Shown piece by piece: positions 1-8,067 of a DNA stretch of 64,000 nucleotides. The position numbers were made by a program, and so were the translations under genes. Every line of letters starts with the position of its first letter. The first letter of the stretch is position 1. Source of the stretch: Paenibacillus sp. 1781tsa1 (lineage in GTDB: Bacteria; Bacillota; Bacilli; Paenibacillales; Paenibacillaceae); the NCBI RefSeq assembly GCF_024159265.1, contig NZ_JAMYWY010000001.1, forward strand, positions 6,510,001 through 6,574,000, written 5' to 3'. The notes under the pieces were generated by a model. The model had not been told where the DNA came from and did no database searches. It saw only the letters and a list, made by a program, of their open reading frames with translations.

Positions 1-650
1 ATTTGTTTGATCGGGATAACCGATTGGGAGGATACTTTTACATCTTCCGGATCTTTCATGTAGGTCTTTGCCAAGTGGCGAATACCCTTCGGCATCGTTG
101 CTGAGAACAGCATCGTTTGGCGTTTGTGTGGCAGCTCGCTAAGAATCGTCTCCACATCGTCCAGGAAACCCATGTGCAGCATTTGGTCGGCTTCATCCAG
201 CACCAGTTTTTTGACATTATTCAGCTTCAACGTGCCCCGGCGCAGGTGATCCAGGAGACGACCCGGTGTACCAATCACGATCTGGGTGCCGTTCTGCAAT
301 TTACGCAGTTGCTTGTCCACATCCTGCCCGCCGTATACGGCAAGTACGTGCAGTTTATCGTCGTTTGCCGTTAGCTTCTTCGCTTCTTCCGTAATTTGCA
401 GCGCAAGCTCACGCGTAGGCGCGATAATCAACGCTTGCGGCGAACGGTCAGATACATTAATTTTCTGAATAATCGGCAGCAAAAAAGCCAGCGTTTTCCC
501 TGTGCCTGTCTGTGCCTCGGCGATAATATCGCGTCCACCCAGCAGTACCGGAATCGAACGTTCCTGTACCGGAGTCGGCACGGCGATGCCCTGATGTTTC
601 AGGATCTCGCACCATTCCGGGCGAATGCCCAGTTGTTCAAAGTTTGCCAA
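1..650 (-). CDS. DEAD-box RNA helicase, N-terminal part (cut by window edge)
   Basis: ATP-dependent RNA helicase of the DEAD-box superfamily 2. Only the first ~216 codons are inside the window; the 3' end lies beyond position 1. Seen in order: a Q-motif region (F..LGI..... then TPVQ), Walker A AQTGTGKT, motif Ia PTREL, a GG pair, motif Ib TPGR, motif II DEAD (about 187-198) and motif III SAT. There is no ATG near the 5' end. A TTG at 648-650, preceded by AGAGGTG, gives a natural N-terminus (LANFEQLGI). The C-terminal RecA domain, which would help name the paralogue (CshA, CshB, DbpA types), is missing, so no symbol is given. Such proteins act in ribosome assembly or mRNA decay, often at low temperature. 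Confident in the family, moderate on the TTG start. Confidence 0.93.
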   Translation of the reverse strand, partial: MANFEQLGIRPEWCEILKHQGIAVPTPVQERSIPVLLGGRDIIAEAQTGTGKTLAFLLPIIQKINVSDRSPQALIIAPTRELALQITEEAKKLTANDDKLHVLAVYGGQDVDKQLRKLQNGTQIVIGTPGRLLDHLRRGTLKLNNVKKLVLDEADQMLHMGFLDDVETILSELPHKRQTMLFSATMPKGIRHLAKTYMKDPEDVKVSSQSVIPIKQ

Positions 651-1331
651 TCGTTACACCTCTGTATATTCATTTAGATAAGTCCATTTCATAATGACTT
701 AAGTATCAGTATCTGCCATTAAGACTAGTTTTCCTTAGTTCAATCATGATTATGAAATGAATTTTTTAAAAAGCAATCCACTCGTTGCTCTTCTTCTCCA
801 TACCCTGTAGTTTACACGTTAGTCAAGCAAAACAAAAGGGGATACAGCGTTACACCCCCAACTTGTAGCACAAAACCCAAAGATCAGCGTAACTTGTATC
901 AACCAAGTGAGTTTAAGGTCGGTTATGAGATGAACTACAGGTGCTCTCTGAAAATGATGATGAATGGAGCAACCTAAGTTGCCAGCTCGAAATATGACTC
1001 GGACTCTGTGGATGGGGTTGGGAATTTGAATGCACGTGGTCAGGCTGAGGGCATAGCAGTTACCTGATAATGGTACTCCATGAGAAGGATGTAATGGATC
1101 GTTATGTTCATAACCCTAGGATAGATAGGCTTAGAGATAGCGTTGAGATTGCTGCTATGATTCTATAAATTGTTGTGAAGGTCATCCTAAAACAGATCAA
1201 AAGGAAGCGATTTTGCGAAAGTTCAGGAATTAAAGGTACCTGGAATCACTCTGTACATTGGGATCAAGATTCAAGATTTCTCGCAGTTCAAAAATAGCTC
1301 TAACGATGCAATTCCCACGCACCACTAATTC

Positions 1332-1524
1332 TAACGAATCTAGGACACCCTATTACGCCAATTAAAGCCGTTTGGATTTTCTAACGAACTCCAGTCACCT
1401 TATTACTCGGATATACCCGCGAAACGGCATCAGTATAGGTGAAATCAGCATAATAAGATGTCTGAGATTCGTTAAAATAACGAAAACATGAAATACCCCC
1501 ATATAAGACGTGCCAGGTTCGTTA
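1332..1524. repeat. 193-bp dispersed element, copy A
   Basis: Four boxes with the core TAACGAA: two on the plus strand starting at 1332 and 1382 (50 bp apart), and two inverted ones ending at 1474 and 1524 (50 bp apart). The distance from 1382 to 1474 is 92 bp. Each box continues about 11-13 bp further to a TTATT-like block. The termini extend to a 10-bp inverted repeat (TTCTAACGAA and TTCGTTAGAA). Copies at 15593, 53214 and 59228 share the spacing. In this copy the inner right box runs into a local TTCGTTA-aaa-TAACGAA palindrome at 1468-1484. Confidence 0.9.
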
Positions 1525-1555
1525 GAACGTACAGACCAGTAAAAGGACACAAGCC

Positions 1556-1800
1556 TAAGAACAATAACATCAGCTACAGCAATAACAACTTCTACTAGAA
1601 CAGAACATCAACTGCAAAAGCTAGAACACCAACACCAACACCAACACCAACACCAACACCAACACCAACACCAACACCAACACCAACACCAACACCAACA
1701 CCAACATTATCAACCAAAAACAGCCAACACTACCTATACTTCTACTAAAACTATCACTACTATAACTATCTATACTGCTATAAGAACTACCACTACTTCG
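1556..1800. repeat. G-poor low-complexity tract containing an (AACACC)13 microsatellite
   Basis: From 1625 to 1702 the hexamer AACACC is repeated 13 times without interruption, plus a partial unit to 1706. The flanks (about 1556-1624 and 1707-1800) are also low-complexity, rich in A, C and T with very few G on the plus strand. In one frame the repeat would encode Asn-Thr, but no open frame with a start runs through it. It lies downstream of the sulP terminator and upstream of nothing on either strand. Perfect short-period arrays are prone to slippage, so copy number may differ between strains. Confidence 0.9.
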
Positions 1801-1829
1801 CAGTACACACCATATCCTCTAAATAAAAA

Positions 1830-1876
1830 CAGCGACGCCTTCTCCCCGAATTACATTGGGAAAAAGTGCGTCGCTG
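1830..1876 (-). terminator. Rho-independent terminator downstream of sulP
   Basis: AGCGACGC (1831-1838) pairs with GCGTCGCT (1868-1875), with an inner CCC/GGG pairing. Read on the minus strand, the stem is followed by TTTTTATTT. It is about 250 bp past the sulP stop and faces the right way. Confidence 0.7.
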
Positions 1877-1904
1877 ATAAAAAACTTTTTATGTTGTCTA
1901 CTAT

Positions 1905-1960
1905 ATAGGGCTATCGCAATAGGGCTATCGCACGTTTACTACATATGGCTGTCGCACGTC
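1905..1960. repeat. Short imperfect tandem repeat
   Basis: ATAGGGCTATCGCA occurs twice back to back from 1905. A third variant, ATGGCTGTCGCA, follows after about 9 bp. It sits in the 3' untranslated region of sulP. I see no function. Confidence 0.6.
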
Positions 1961-2122
1961 TGCTCACCACTACTTTAGAACAATAACCTTCATAACTTCT
2001 TAACCTTGCTTGTTCAGATCCTTTATTCCAGATTCACTGAACTGTTCATTTTTTACCTTTTTTACCTTGTTCACCTTGTCTGCTTAACTAGCGTTCCGAC
2101 ATTGCACCTTCGTTCAACCAAA

Positions 2123-3574
2123 TTACGAACCGTGCCCGCTCGCTGTGGCAAATCCACTCCGTTCAAGAATACGGGAGCTCTCTTCGTTCAATCCTCGCAG
2201 GTGTACCGTTTTCCCAAGCTTAGCGTATTTGAACTTCACTTTGCCAATAGCCACAACCGCAGTGTTATCCCAGATATGTGAACCTCCGAAATCAATCGTG
2301 ATCTCCTTCGGGTCAGCCTCTGCATCAAACTCATCCACGAAGCGGGACGAAGAACCGAAGAAGAACGGTCCGTGAACCCGGTACACCTTCTGCCCTTGTT
2401 CCTGGCTCGCCTGTACGCGGATTTTGGTCTGTTTCCAGCCAAAATGCAGCACACTGAGCACAACGCCGACGATGACCCCAATCGACAGATCGTGGGTATA
2501 GACCACAATCGCCACCGTCACAATCATGACAAAGGCTTCCGCCCGCGGAACACGGGCAATATTTTTGATGGAACTCCAGTCGAACGTTCCGATACACACC
2601 ATAAACATCACACCGACGAGCGCACCCATCGGTACCTGCTTCACCACACCGCTGAACAGCAGCAACAGGATCGCAAGAAACGCACCCGCAGTGAACGTGG
2701 ACAATCTTCCACGCCCACCAGACTTCACATTAATGACCGACTGCCCGATCATCGCACAGCCGCCCATACCACCAAACAAGCCGTTCACAAAATTCGAAAT
2801 ACCCTGACCACGCACCTCACGGTTCTTGCTGCTCCTGGTTTCAGTCATCTCATCCACGATGGTTGCGGTCAGCAGAGATTCCAGCAGCCCAACCAATGCC
2901 ATGGTAAATGAGTAAGGCAGCAGAATCATCAGCGTATCCCAAGTCCATGCAATATTCGGCAAGTGGAACATCGGCAGAGTGCTCGTTATATTCCCCATGT
3001 CGCCGACCGTTCTTACGTCCAGATGAAACACCAGGGTAATAATCGTCATCACGATGATTGCAATCAGCGGAGCCGGAACGCCTTTGAAGAACCGCGGCAA
3101 AATATAAACGATCGCCAGCGTGCCCGCCACCATCGCATACATAATCCAGTTCGCTCCCGTGAAGTGAGTTAACTGCGCCATAAAGATCAGGATAGCCAGT
3201 GCATTCACGAATCCGGTCAGTACCGAATGAGGCACAAACGTAATAAATCGCCCAACCTTAAATATGCCTAGCAGAAACTGGATAATGCCCGTCAAAATCG
3301 TAGCGGCAAAAAGATATTCCACCCCATAATCCTTGACGAGTCCAACCATCAGTACCGCCATGGCACCGGTTGCCGCCGAGATCATGCCGGGTCTTCCCCC
3401 TGCAATCGAGATCACAATCGCAATGGTAATCGAAGCGTACAGCCCGACCATGGGATCGACTCCTGCAATGATGGAAAAAGCAATGGCTTCCGGAATGAGC
3501 GCCAGCGCTACCGTAATCCCTGCTAAGACATCTCCACGAATGTTGCCAAACCATTGTTGTTTTAAAGTATTCAT
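2123..3574 (-). CDS. SulP-family anion transporter with C-terminal STAS domain
   Basis: Integral membrane carrier or channel for inorganic anions of the SLC26/SulP family; sulfate, bicarbonate or chloride are the usual substrates and cannot be told apart here. 483 residues. The N-terminal half carries the family pattern (LAGITVALALIPEAIAF, then a glycine-rich segment around G-G-R-P-G-M-I-S-A-A-T-G-A). About 10-12 hydrophobic segments follow to about residue 380. A C-terminal cytoplasmic STAS domain starts near VYRVHGPFFFG. An upstream in-frame ATG at 3604 exists, but the AGGAGG site lies inside that extension, so the ATG at 3574 (MNTLKQQW) is taken as start; its spacing of about 15 nt is long. 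Single-gene unit with its own terminator at 1830-1876. No carbonic anhydrase or sulfate-assimilation gene is adjacent. Confidence 0.92.
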   Translation of the reverse strand: MNTLKQQWFGNIRGDVLAGITVALALIPEAIAFSIIAGVDPMVGLYASITIAIVISIAGGRPGMISAATGAMAVLMVGLVKDYGVEYLFAATILTGIIQFLLGIFKVGRFITFVPHSVLTGFVNALAILIFMAQLTHFTGANWIMYAMVAGTLAIVYILPRFFKGVPAPLIAIIVMTIITLVFHLDVRTVGDMGNITSTLPMFHLPNIAWTWDTLMILLPYSFTMALVGLLESLLTATIVDEMTETRSSKNREVRGQGISNFVNGLFGGMGGCAMIGQSVINVKSGGRGRLSTFTAGAFLAILLLLFSGVVKQVPMGALVGVMFMVCIGTFDWSSIKNIARVPRAEAFVMIVTVAIVVYTHDLSIGVIVGVVLSVLHFGWKQTKIRVQASQEQGQKVYRVHGPFFFGSSSRFVDEFDAEADPKEITIDFGGSHIWDNTAVVAIGKVKFKYAKLGKTVHLRGLNEESSRILERSGFATASGHGS

Positions 3575-4094
3575 ATGTTCTCTACCGTTCCTCCTACATG
3601 TCATTACTCAAATTGGAAGATGACCCTGAAGCGTAACGGAAGCATTCATCACTGATCAACACACTCAGTAATTAATAAAAGTGTGTGAGACAGCACAAAA
3701 TAGCGGAATCTTCTCCGCACAATTGCCTATGCATCTAAGTTACATGCTCATTCACCACCCCTATCGTATGGATAGTTGGATGAATCATCATGTCTGTTTT
3801 CCGTTCCAGTGTTTTTTGCTTCTGTTCCGTTACAACGATCAGTTATCTTCCTTGTGTGACATCCTGGTCTGCTCCAGATGCCCATGGGTTTCCCTCTCTC
3901 AGAAAAACCGGGTCCGTTATTGTACTGACCTATTATTATAGTCAGGGTATGTAATAATCACTAATACAATTTCACTGGGAAAACATTCACTTATCTCTAA
4001 TTATCTTAATTTTCCTATCATTTACTCTCCCATGCTATACTCATAAAACTTTAACAGCTATACAGCAATATAGTTTTCTATTTTCTCAACAGCG
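3575..4094. other. Intergenic stretch upstream of sulP
   Basis: About 520 bp without a convincing gene. It contains the sulP leader. The only structure I see is the symmetrical element at 3925-3945, listed separately. A plus-strand open frame at 3681-3941 has no ribosome site and no familiar sequence and is not called. Confidence 0.5.
3925..3945 (-). promoter_or_regulatory. Candidate sulP promoter element with inverted repeat
   Basis: CTGAC and GTCAG arms flank an AT-rich core. On the minus strand the core contains TATAAT (3935-3940), a good -10 hexamer, about 360 bp upstream of the sulP start. The arms could be an operator. A matching -35 is weak, so this is tentative. Confidence 0.3.
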
Positions 4095-4283
4095 TTATAC
4101 ATGTCTATCTTTAGATGCACGAGCTTTCTTAATCCAATAAAGCGCCAGATATACTATCGCTACAAAGACTGTTGCCGATAAACTAACGAATACCGCATCC
4201 AATGTTATTGTCCGAGTCAGAACATAATAAGCCAACAGACCGGTTAGAAACGTTAAAACCAGGTTGATGATCATTTTTCGCAC
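4095..4283 (-). CDS. Small two-helix membrane protein, function unknown
   Basis: 62 residues: a short basic N-terminus, two hydrophobic segments (about residues 5-22 and 27-48) and a basic, polar tail (KKARASKDRHV). This suggests a small inner-membrane protein with a cytoplasmic C-terminus. A longer frame starts with ATG at 4307, but GGAGGG sits inside it just ahead of a GTG at 4281-4283 with a spacing of about 6, so the GTG start is preferred. It lies downstream of the UbiB gene but is separated from it by a terminator (4324-4368), so it may have its own promoter or depend on read-through. No family recognised. Confidence 0.6.
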   Translation of the reverse strand: MRKMIINLVLTFLTGLLAYYVLTRTITLDAVFVSLSATVFVAIVYLALYWIKKARASKDRHV

Positions 4284-4323
4284 AGTGAGCCCTCCGATTC
4301 TCTTCAATCATTTCGTTTTCTCA

Positions 4324-4368
4324 AAAAATAACCCGCAAAGATCCTTTGAAGAAAGTCTCTTTACGGGT
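4324..4368 (-). terminator. Terminator of the phasin-like/UbiB operon
   Basis: 11-bp stem with one mismatch (4331-4341 pairs with 4358-4368), followed on the minus strand by TTATTTTTT. It lies directly after the UbiB stop. Confidence 0.8.
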
Positions 4369-4385
4369 ATTCTCGCGATACTATG

Positions 4386-6056
4386 CTAGAATCTTCCTGA
4401 TTTGAATATCGAATAGAGCAGGAAAGCCACCATCAATATCGCCACCAGGAAACCAATCTCAATGACCGGAATATCCCACAGCATCGTGGACTGATGACTA
4501 ATTGACGAACCGATAATCAAACCCACCATGATGATACAAAAGGCAAGTAACACAATACTGAAGGACAGCCGATTACTAATCTGGTCCATTCTGCGCATGA
4601 GTGCATCCAGTTCAGGGACACTGATCTCCAACCTCAGCTTGCCTTTGCTAATAATGGATGATAACTGCCTTAACTGCCCTGGCAGACCGATGACACTTTC
4701 GGCCATATCAGCCGCACTGCGGAACAACCGATTCTTGATTCTTCCTGCGCTAAAACGTTCCTTGATCAGCTTCCGCCCAAAGGGCTCGGCCATATCTACA
4801 ATGCTCAGGGAAGGATCGAGATGTTCGATCACACCTTCCATCGTCAGCAACGATTTACCAAGTAACAGAATATCGGCGGGCATGACCACCCGGTGCCTCT
4901 GGGCTACGCCGAACAAGTCGTTTAACGCCTGACCCACACTAATCTTGGAAAAGGGAATATCGTAATATTTGGTACGCAACTTGTCCAAATCCACATGAAG
5001 CCCACGCAGATCCATGTCATCCGGCATCATGCCGAGCTTCTCTATGGCCCGGATCATACTGTCCGTATCTTTGCGCATTAACCCAATAATAAGCGTAGCA
5101 AGCTGCTGTTTCATCTCATCGCTCAGACTGCCCACCATGCCGAAGTCTATAAAGGCAAGACGTCCATCCTTCAATACCATCAGGTTGCCCGGATGTGGGT
5201 CAGCGTGAAAGAAACCCTGAATAAAGATCTGATTCAATAATGAGTCCACCAGCCGCTCAGCAATATTGTTCAGATCATGGCCGCGTCTGACCAGTTCTTC
5301 ACGATCATTGAGTTTGATACCTTCGATATACTCCATAGTCAGCACACGTGACGACGTCTGATCCCAGTAGATTGCCGGAATTTTCACCTTGTTGTCCTGT
5401 TGGTATTGCTGTGCAATCTTTTCCGTATTCCGTCCTTCGACCGTATAATCCAGCTCGGCCATCAATGCCTGAGCGTATTCCTCTACCATTTGCGGGATCT
5501 GATATTGCTTCACCCAATCCCAGCGCTTCTCGGCCATGGCTGTCAGCTCACGCAAAATATCCAGGTCACGCTGCACAATACGCGATATACCTGGCCGCTG
5601 AATCTTGATGGCTACCGATTCACCGCTTCGAAGTTTGCCCAGATGCACCTGTCCAATGCTGGCCGCAGCTACAGGGGTATCCTCGAACCGGGAAAAGATC
5701 TCCTCCAGCGGTGTATCCAATTCCTGTTCCAAAATACCCCGTGCCGTCTCGGAAGAGAACGGCGGGACCTGATCCTGCAACTTCACCAGCTCGCGAATGA
5801 CAGACTCAGGCAATAGATCTGCCCTTGTGCTTGCGAGTTGCCCCAGCTTGACGAAAGCTGGCCCCAGCTCCTGCAGCACAAGCCTGATGCGTTCACTCAG
5901 CGTTTTGGTGGTATGTGCTTCACGAGACATCCACCGTCTGGGCAGAGCCAGCAACTGGAACAACCCCAGCTCCTCGACCATATAACCGAAGCCATGACGC
6001 ACAAGCGCCATGGCAATTTCACGGTATCTGCCGACATGTTTGATTCGCACTGCCAT
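4386..6056 (-). CDS. UbiB/AarF (ABC1, ADCK) atypical kinase family protein
   Basis: 556 residues, full length for the bacterial UbiB family, which uses an atypical protein-kinase-like fold to support isoprenoid-quinone lipid metabolism. Visible motifs: the family-specific KLGQ (about 70-73) in the N-terminal extension, the alanine-rich nucleotide loop AAASIGQ (about 130-136) in place of a glycine-rich loop, the VAIK lysine (about 151), HADPHPGN (284-291) and the metal-binding DFG (304-306). Two hydrophobic segments at about 500-520 and 530-550 anchor the C-terminus in the membrane. The ATG at 6054-6056 follows the TAG stop of the phasin-like gene with no gap, so translation is coupled. Cellular substrate unknown. 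This gene pairing recurs in Bacillales. Confidence 0.92.
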   Translation of the reverse strand: MAVRIKHVGRYREIAMALVRHGFGYMVEELGLFQLLALPRRWMSREAHTTKTLSERIRLVLQELGPAFVKLGQLASTRADLLPESVIRELVKLQDQVPPFSSETARGILEQELDTPLEEIFSRFEDTPVAAASIGQVHLGKLRSGESVAIKIQRPGISRIVQRDLDILRELTAMAEKRWDWVKQYQIPQMVEEYAQALMAELDYTVEGRNTEKIAQQYQQDNKVKIPAIYWDQTSSRVLTMEYIEGIKLNDREELVRRGHDLNNIAERLVDSLLNQIFIQGFFHADPHPGNLMVLKDGRLAFIDFGMVGSLSDEMKQQLATLIIGLMRKDTDSMIRAIEKLGMMPDDMDLRGLHVDLDKLRTKYYDIPFSKISVGQALNDLFGVAQRHRVVMPADILLLGKSLLTMEGVIEHLDPSLSIVDMAEPFGRKLIKERFSAGRIKNRLFRSAADMAESVIGLPGQLRQLSSIISKGKLRLEISVPELDALMRRMDQISNRLSFSIVLLAFCIIMVGLIIGSSISHQSTMLWDIPVIEIGFLVAILMVAFLLYSIFKSGRF

Positions 6057-6437
6057 CTACTCGATCTCGTTTCCTTTGAGAGGAGGAGGAACTTCAAGTG
6101 GAGCCGGGGATTCATCAGGTTGAAGCTGTGGTGAGTGGCCCAGTTCGGCAAGTTTTTTCTCCAGAACGGCAACGCGCTGTTCCAGACTGGTTACATCGCT
6201 TTCGGATGCCACACCCGCTTCCTGAAGCACGCGCTTGACTTGTTCCTGAATCACTCTCTTGAACTGGCCTTGCTCTTCATCGCCCCGTTCCATCAGGCGT
6301 TCAACCAAAGCTTTGGATTCACCGGGCGCAAGTTCCCCGCGCTTGACCAAATCATCCACGGTTTTCTCAATTTTTTCTTTGCTTACGACAGTAAGTCCAA
6401 GCCCTAACGAGATCGCCTTTTTGAACAAATCGCTCAT
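6057..6437 (-). CDS. Phasin-family-like coiled-coil protein
   Basis: 126 residues. The N-terminal part (LFKKAISLGLGLTVVSKEKIEK) resembles phasins and polyhydroxyalkanoate granule-associated regulators. It is followed by a charged helical region, a heptad-rich coiled coil (about 75-100) ending in an LEKKLAELG-type repeat, and a proline/glutamate-rich tail. A phasin would coat granules or membranes. No PHA synthase is nearby, so a role with the translationally coupled UbiB protein is as likely. A first ATG at 6446 directly abuts AGGAGG; the next ATG (6437, MSDLFKK) has a normal spacing of 9 and is taken as start. Function inferred from family only. Confidence 0.75.
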   Translation of the reverse strand: MSDLFKKAISLGLGLTVVSKEKIEKTVDDLVKRGELAPGESKALVERLMERGDEEQGQFKRVIQEQVKRVLQEAGVASESDVTSLEQRVAVLEKKLAELGHSPQLQPDESPAPLEVPPPLKGNEIE

Positions 6438-6509
6438 TTTTGTCATCCTCCTCTTCGTTGATCTTTATATTATACCCCTTATACTCCGCATGCAAAAATG
6501 TCAGTCCGA

Positions 6510-7148
6510 TCAGACGTAACGTGCAGCCCATTTACCTGCTTGCAGAAGTAACTTGCGGTACGTTTCGTGTGCAAAAGACGGTACATGGTGCCCCGGCATA
6601 AGATAAACAATACGTCCAACCCCATATCGATGAGCCCAAACCGCAGGCTTCGGTCCATCTTCGGATTGATATTCCAGCAATATCTTCGTTTCGGCAAAAG
6701 AACCAAACTCGAACTGATACGGCTCTTCTTCCATTGTGAAATTCGTAATGCCCTCCGTCACGGGATGGCTTTCTCCCGTTACAGTGAATTCAAGTGGTGC
6801 ATAAGCCGGATGATGCAGGAACTTGGCACCGATCATCTGTTTGAGTTCATAACGATTTTGGAGCGAAATGCCATTATGTATAATGACCAGTCCACCCCCA
6901 TTACTCACATAGGACAACAAACCTGCTGTCTGCTGTGGAGAGACTTTACCCTTCCAATCGTCCATGTATGAGATACACACATCAAATCCGGTTATATTTT
7001 CTTGCAGCAACATATTTCGATTCTCACTGCATTGTACAGTCATCGTATCATGGAAAATCCGGCTGATCTCCGCATCCACACCCTGAAGCGGGTGCCAGTC
7101 CGGATGTGTATAATCGCCTAGTAGCAATGCTTTTTTACGTTGATCCAT
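6510..7148 (-). CDS. ThuA-like (glutamine-amidotransferase-fold) domain protein
   Basis: 212 residues, a single ThuA-like domain of the class I amidotransferase-like superfamily; members are linked to trehalose and other sugar use. Seen: a Rossmann-like start (KKALLLGDYTHPDWHP), FDVCISYMDDW, GGGLVIIHNGIS where amidotransferases have the nucleophile elbow (no cysteine here), and a late GVGRIVYLMPGHH segment. Lack of the nucleophile fits ThuA proteins rather than true amidotransferases. A good site (AAAGGAGATTGATTGA) precedes the ATG at 7148. It is 43 bp downstream of no other coding start and reads in the same direction as the SDR gene at 7192-7914, so the two may be co-transcribed. Confidence 0.8.
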   Translation of the reverse strand: MDQRKKALLLGDYTHPDWHPLQGVDAEISRIFHDTMTVQCSENRNMLLQENITGFDVCISYMDDWKGKVSPQQTAGLLSYVSNGGGLVIIHNGISLQNRYELKQMIGAKFLHHPAYAPLEFTVTGESHPVTEGITNFTMEEEPYQFEFGSFAETKILLEYQSEDGPKPAVWAHRYGVGRIVYLMPGHHVPSFAHETYRKLLLQAGKWAARYV

Positions 7149-7191
7149 TCAATCAATCTCCTTTCTTGTTCACCTCACTGTATAAAACCAA

Positions 7192-7914
7192 CTACCAGGG
7201 GAGCTTCTCTCCCTTGTAGTCCACATATGCGGGCTGATCTCCTTTAAATTGTTCATGGCGGTCGATAAGTACTGCGATATGCTGTGCAGATTGCTCGGGC
7301 GTGAGATCGGCAGAAGCATCCAATTCGCCCCGCATATAACTCTGTACCCAACCGGGATGCACAAGCATCACTTGTCCGCCTTCATCCTTCAGACCATTGT
7401 GCACAAGACGGGCCTGCATGTTCAAAGCAGCTTTGGACATACAATAGGCATACCACCCATCCCGACTGCATTGCTCTATACTTCCAGCCTCAGAAGAGAT
7501 ATCAACAATCAGCTTGACCTGTCCTTGAAGAAGGAGGGGGAACAGGGAATGAGTCACACGCAGTGTACCTAAGGCATTCACATTAAATACTTCAGCCATC
7601 TCCGCCATATTTAACGGCCCGCGGATATGATCCGTAATACTCCCTAGTATAGCCGCATTATTGATCAGCATATCCAAATGATTCGTATCCAGCTTCAATG
7701 TCTCCGTGAACAGAGCCACCGACAGGTCGTCCGCTATATCCAATTCGATGGCACGCAGATGGTCAGGATATCCTTCTGCAAGCATGCGAATTCCCTCGGA
7801 ATCTTCCACGTCCAGACCGGCCGCATACACGAGATACCCTCTCTTCAGCATCTGTGCCGTCAAAGCGAGTCCCAATCCCCGAGCAGCTCCCGTTACACAT
7901 ACGGTTCTCATCAT
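7192..7914 (-). CDS. Short-chain dehydrogenase/reductase
   Basis: 240 residues, classical SDR Rossmann enzyme using NAD(P)(H). Seen: cofactor motif TGAARGLG (about residues 8-15), NNAAILG after strand 4, catalytic Ser in VDISSEAGS, the YxxxK dyad in WYAYCMSKAAL and a PGWVQ loop after strand 6. Substrate cannot be assigned. The region after the active site carries an acidic stretch (ELDASADLTPEQSA) similar to carbonyl-reductase-like members. The start at 7914 (tandem ATG ATG) is chosen because GGGAGGGACATC lies just upstream; the frame remains open to 7932. Single gene or first of a pair with the ThuA-like gene. Confidence 0.88.
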   Translation of the reverse strand: MMRTVCVTGAARGLGLALTAQMLKRGYLVYAAGLDVEDSEGIRMLAEGYPDHLRAIELDIADDLSVALFTETLKLDTNHLDMLINNAAILGSITDHIRGPLNMAEMAEVFNVNALGTLRVTHSLFPLLLQGQVKLIVDISSEAGSIEQCSRDGWYAYCMSKAALNMQARLVHNGLKDEGGQVMLVHPGWVQSYMRGELDASADLTPEQSAQHIAVLIDRHEQFKGDQPAYVDYKGEKLPW

Positions 7915-8067
7915 GATGTCCCTCCCTCGCAAAATGATTCTGTCTTTTATTCATTCCACATATTCATCTGAAAACCTTTAATTCAGAATGGGATCGCCAA
8001 CTTCACGACCAAAGACTCATGAGGTAAAAGAAAGATTAGAGCCATTCTGCTTATTGAATTGAGCGGT

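Larger units (their letters stand above)
651..2122. other. Gene-poor stretch of about 1.47 kb
   Basis: No convincing gene. It holds a copy of the 193-bp repeat (1332-1524), a G-poor A/C/T-rich tract (about 1556-1800), a hexanucleotide microsatellite (1625-1706), a terminator (1830-1876) and a short imperfect tandem repeat (1905-1960). Between 980 and 1170 two short readable pieces occur on the plus strand in different frames: 981-1067, without a start codon, and 1070-1168, a 32-codon ATG frame ending in TAA. They have protein-like composition but no ribosome site and no recognisable family. They could be remains of a decayed gene. Confidence 0.6.

Noticed and set aside
117..677. Plus-strand frames opposite the DEAD-box helicase
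   Set aside because: The minus strand carries all helicase motifs in one frame; the plus frames have no recognisable content.
1625..1706. CRISPR array
   Set aside because: The repeat is a 6-bp tandem microsatellite without spacers, and no cas gene is present.
3681..3941. 86-codon frame upstream of sulP
   Set aside because: No ribosome site, no membrane or domain pattern, and it covers the likely sulP promoter.
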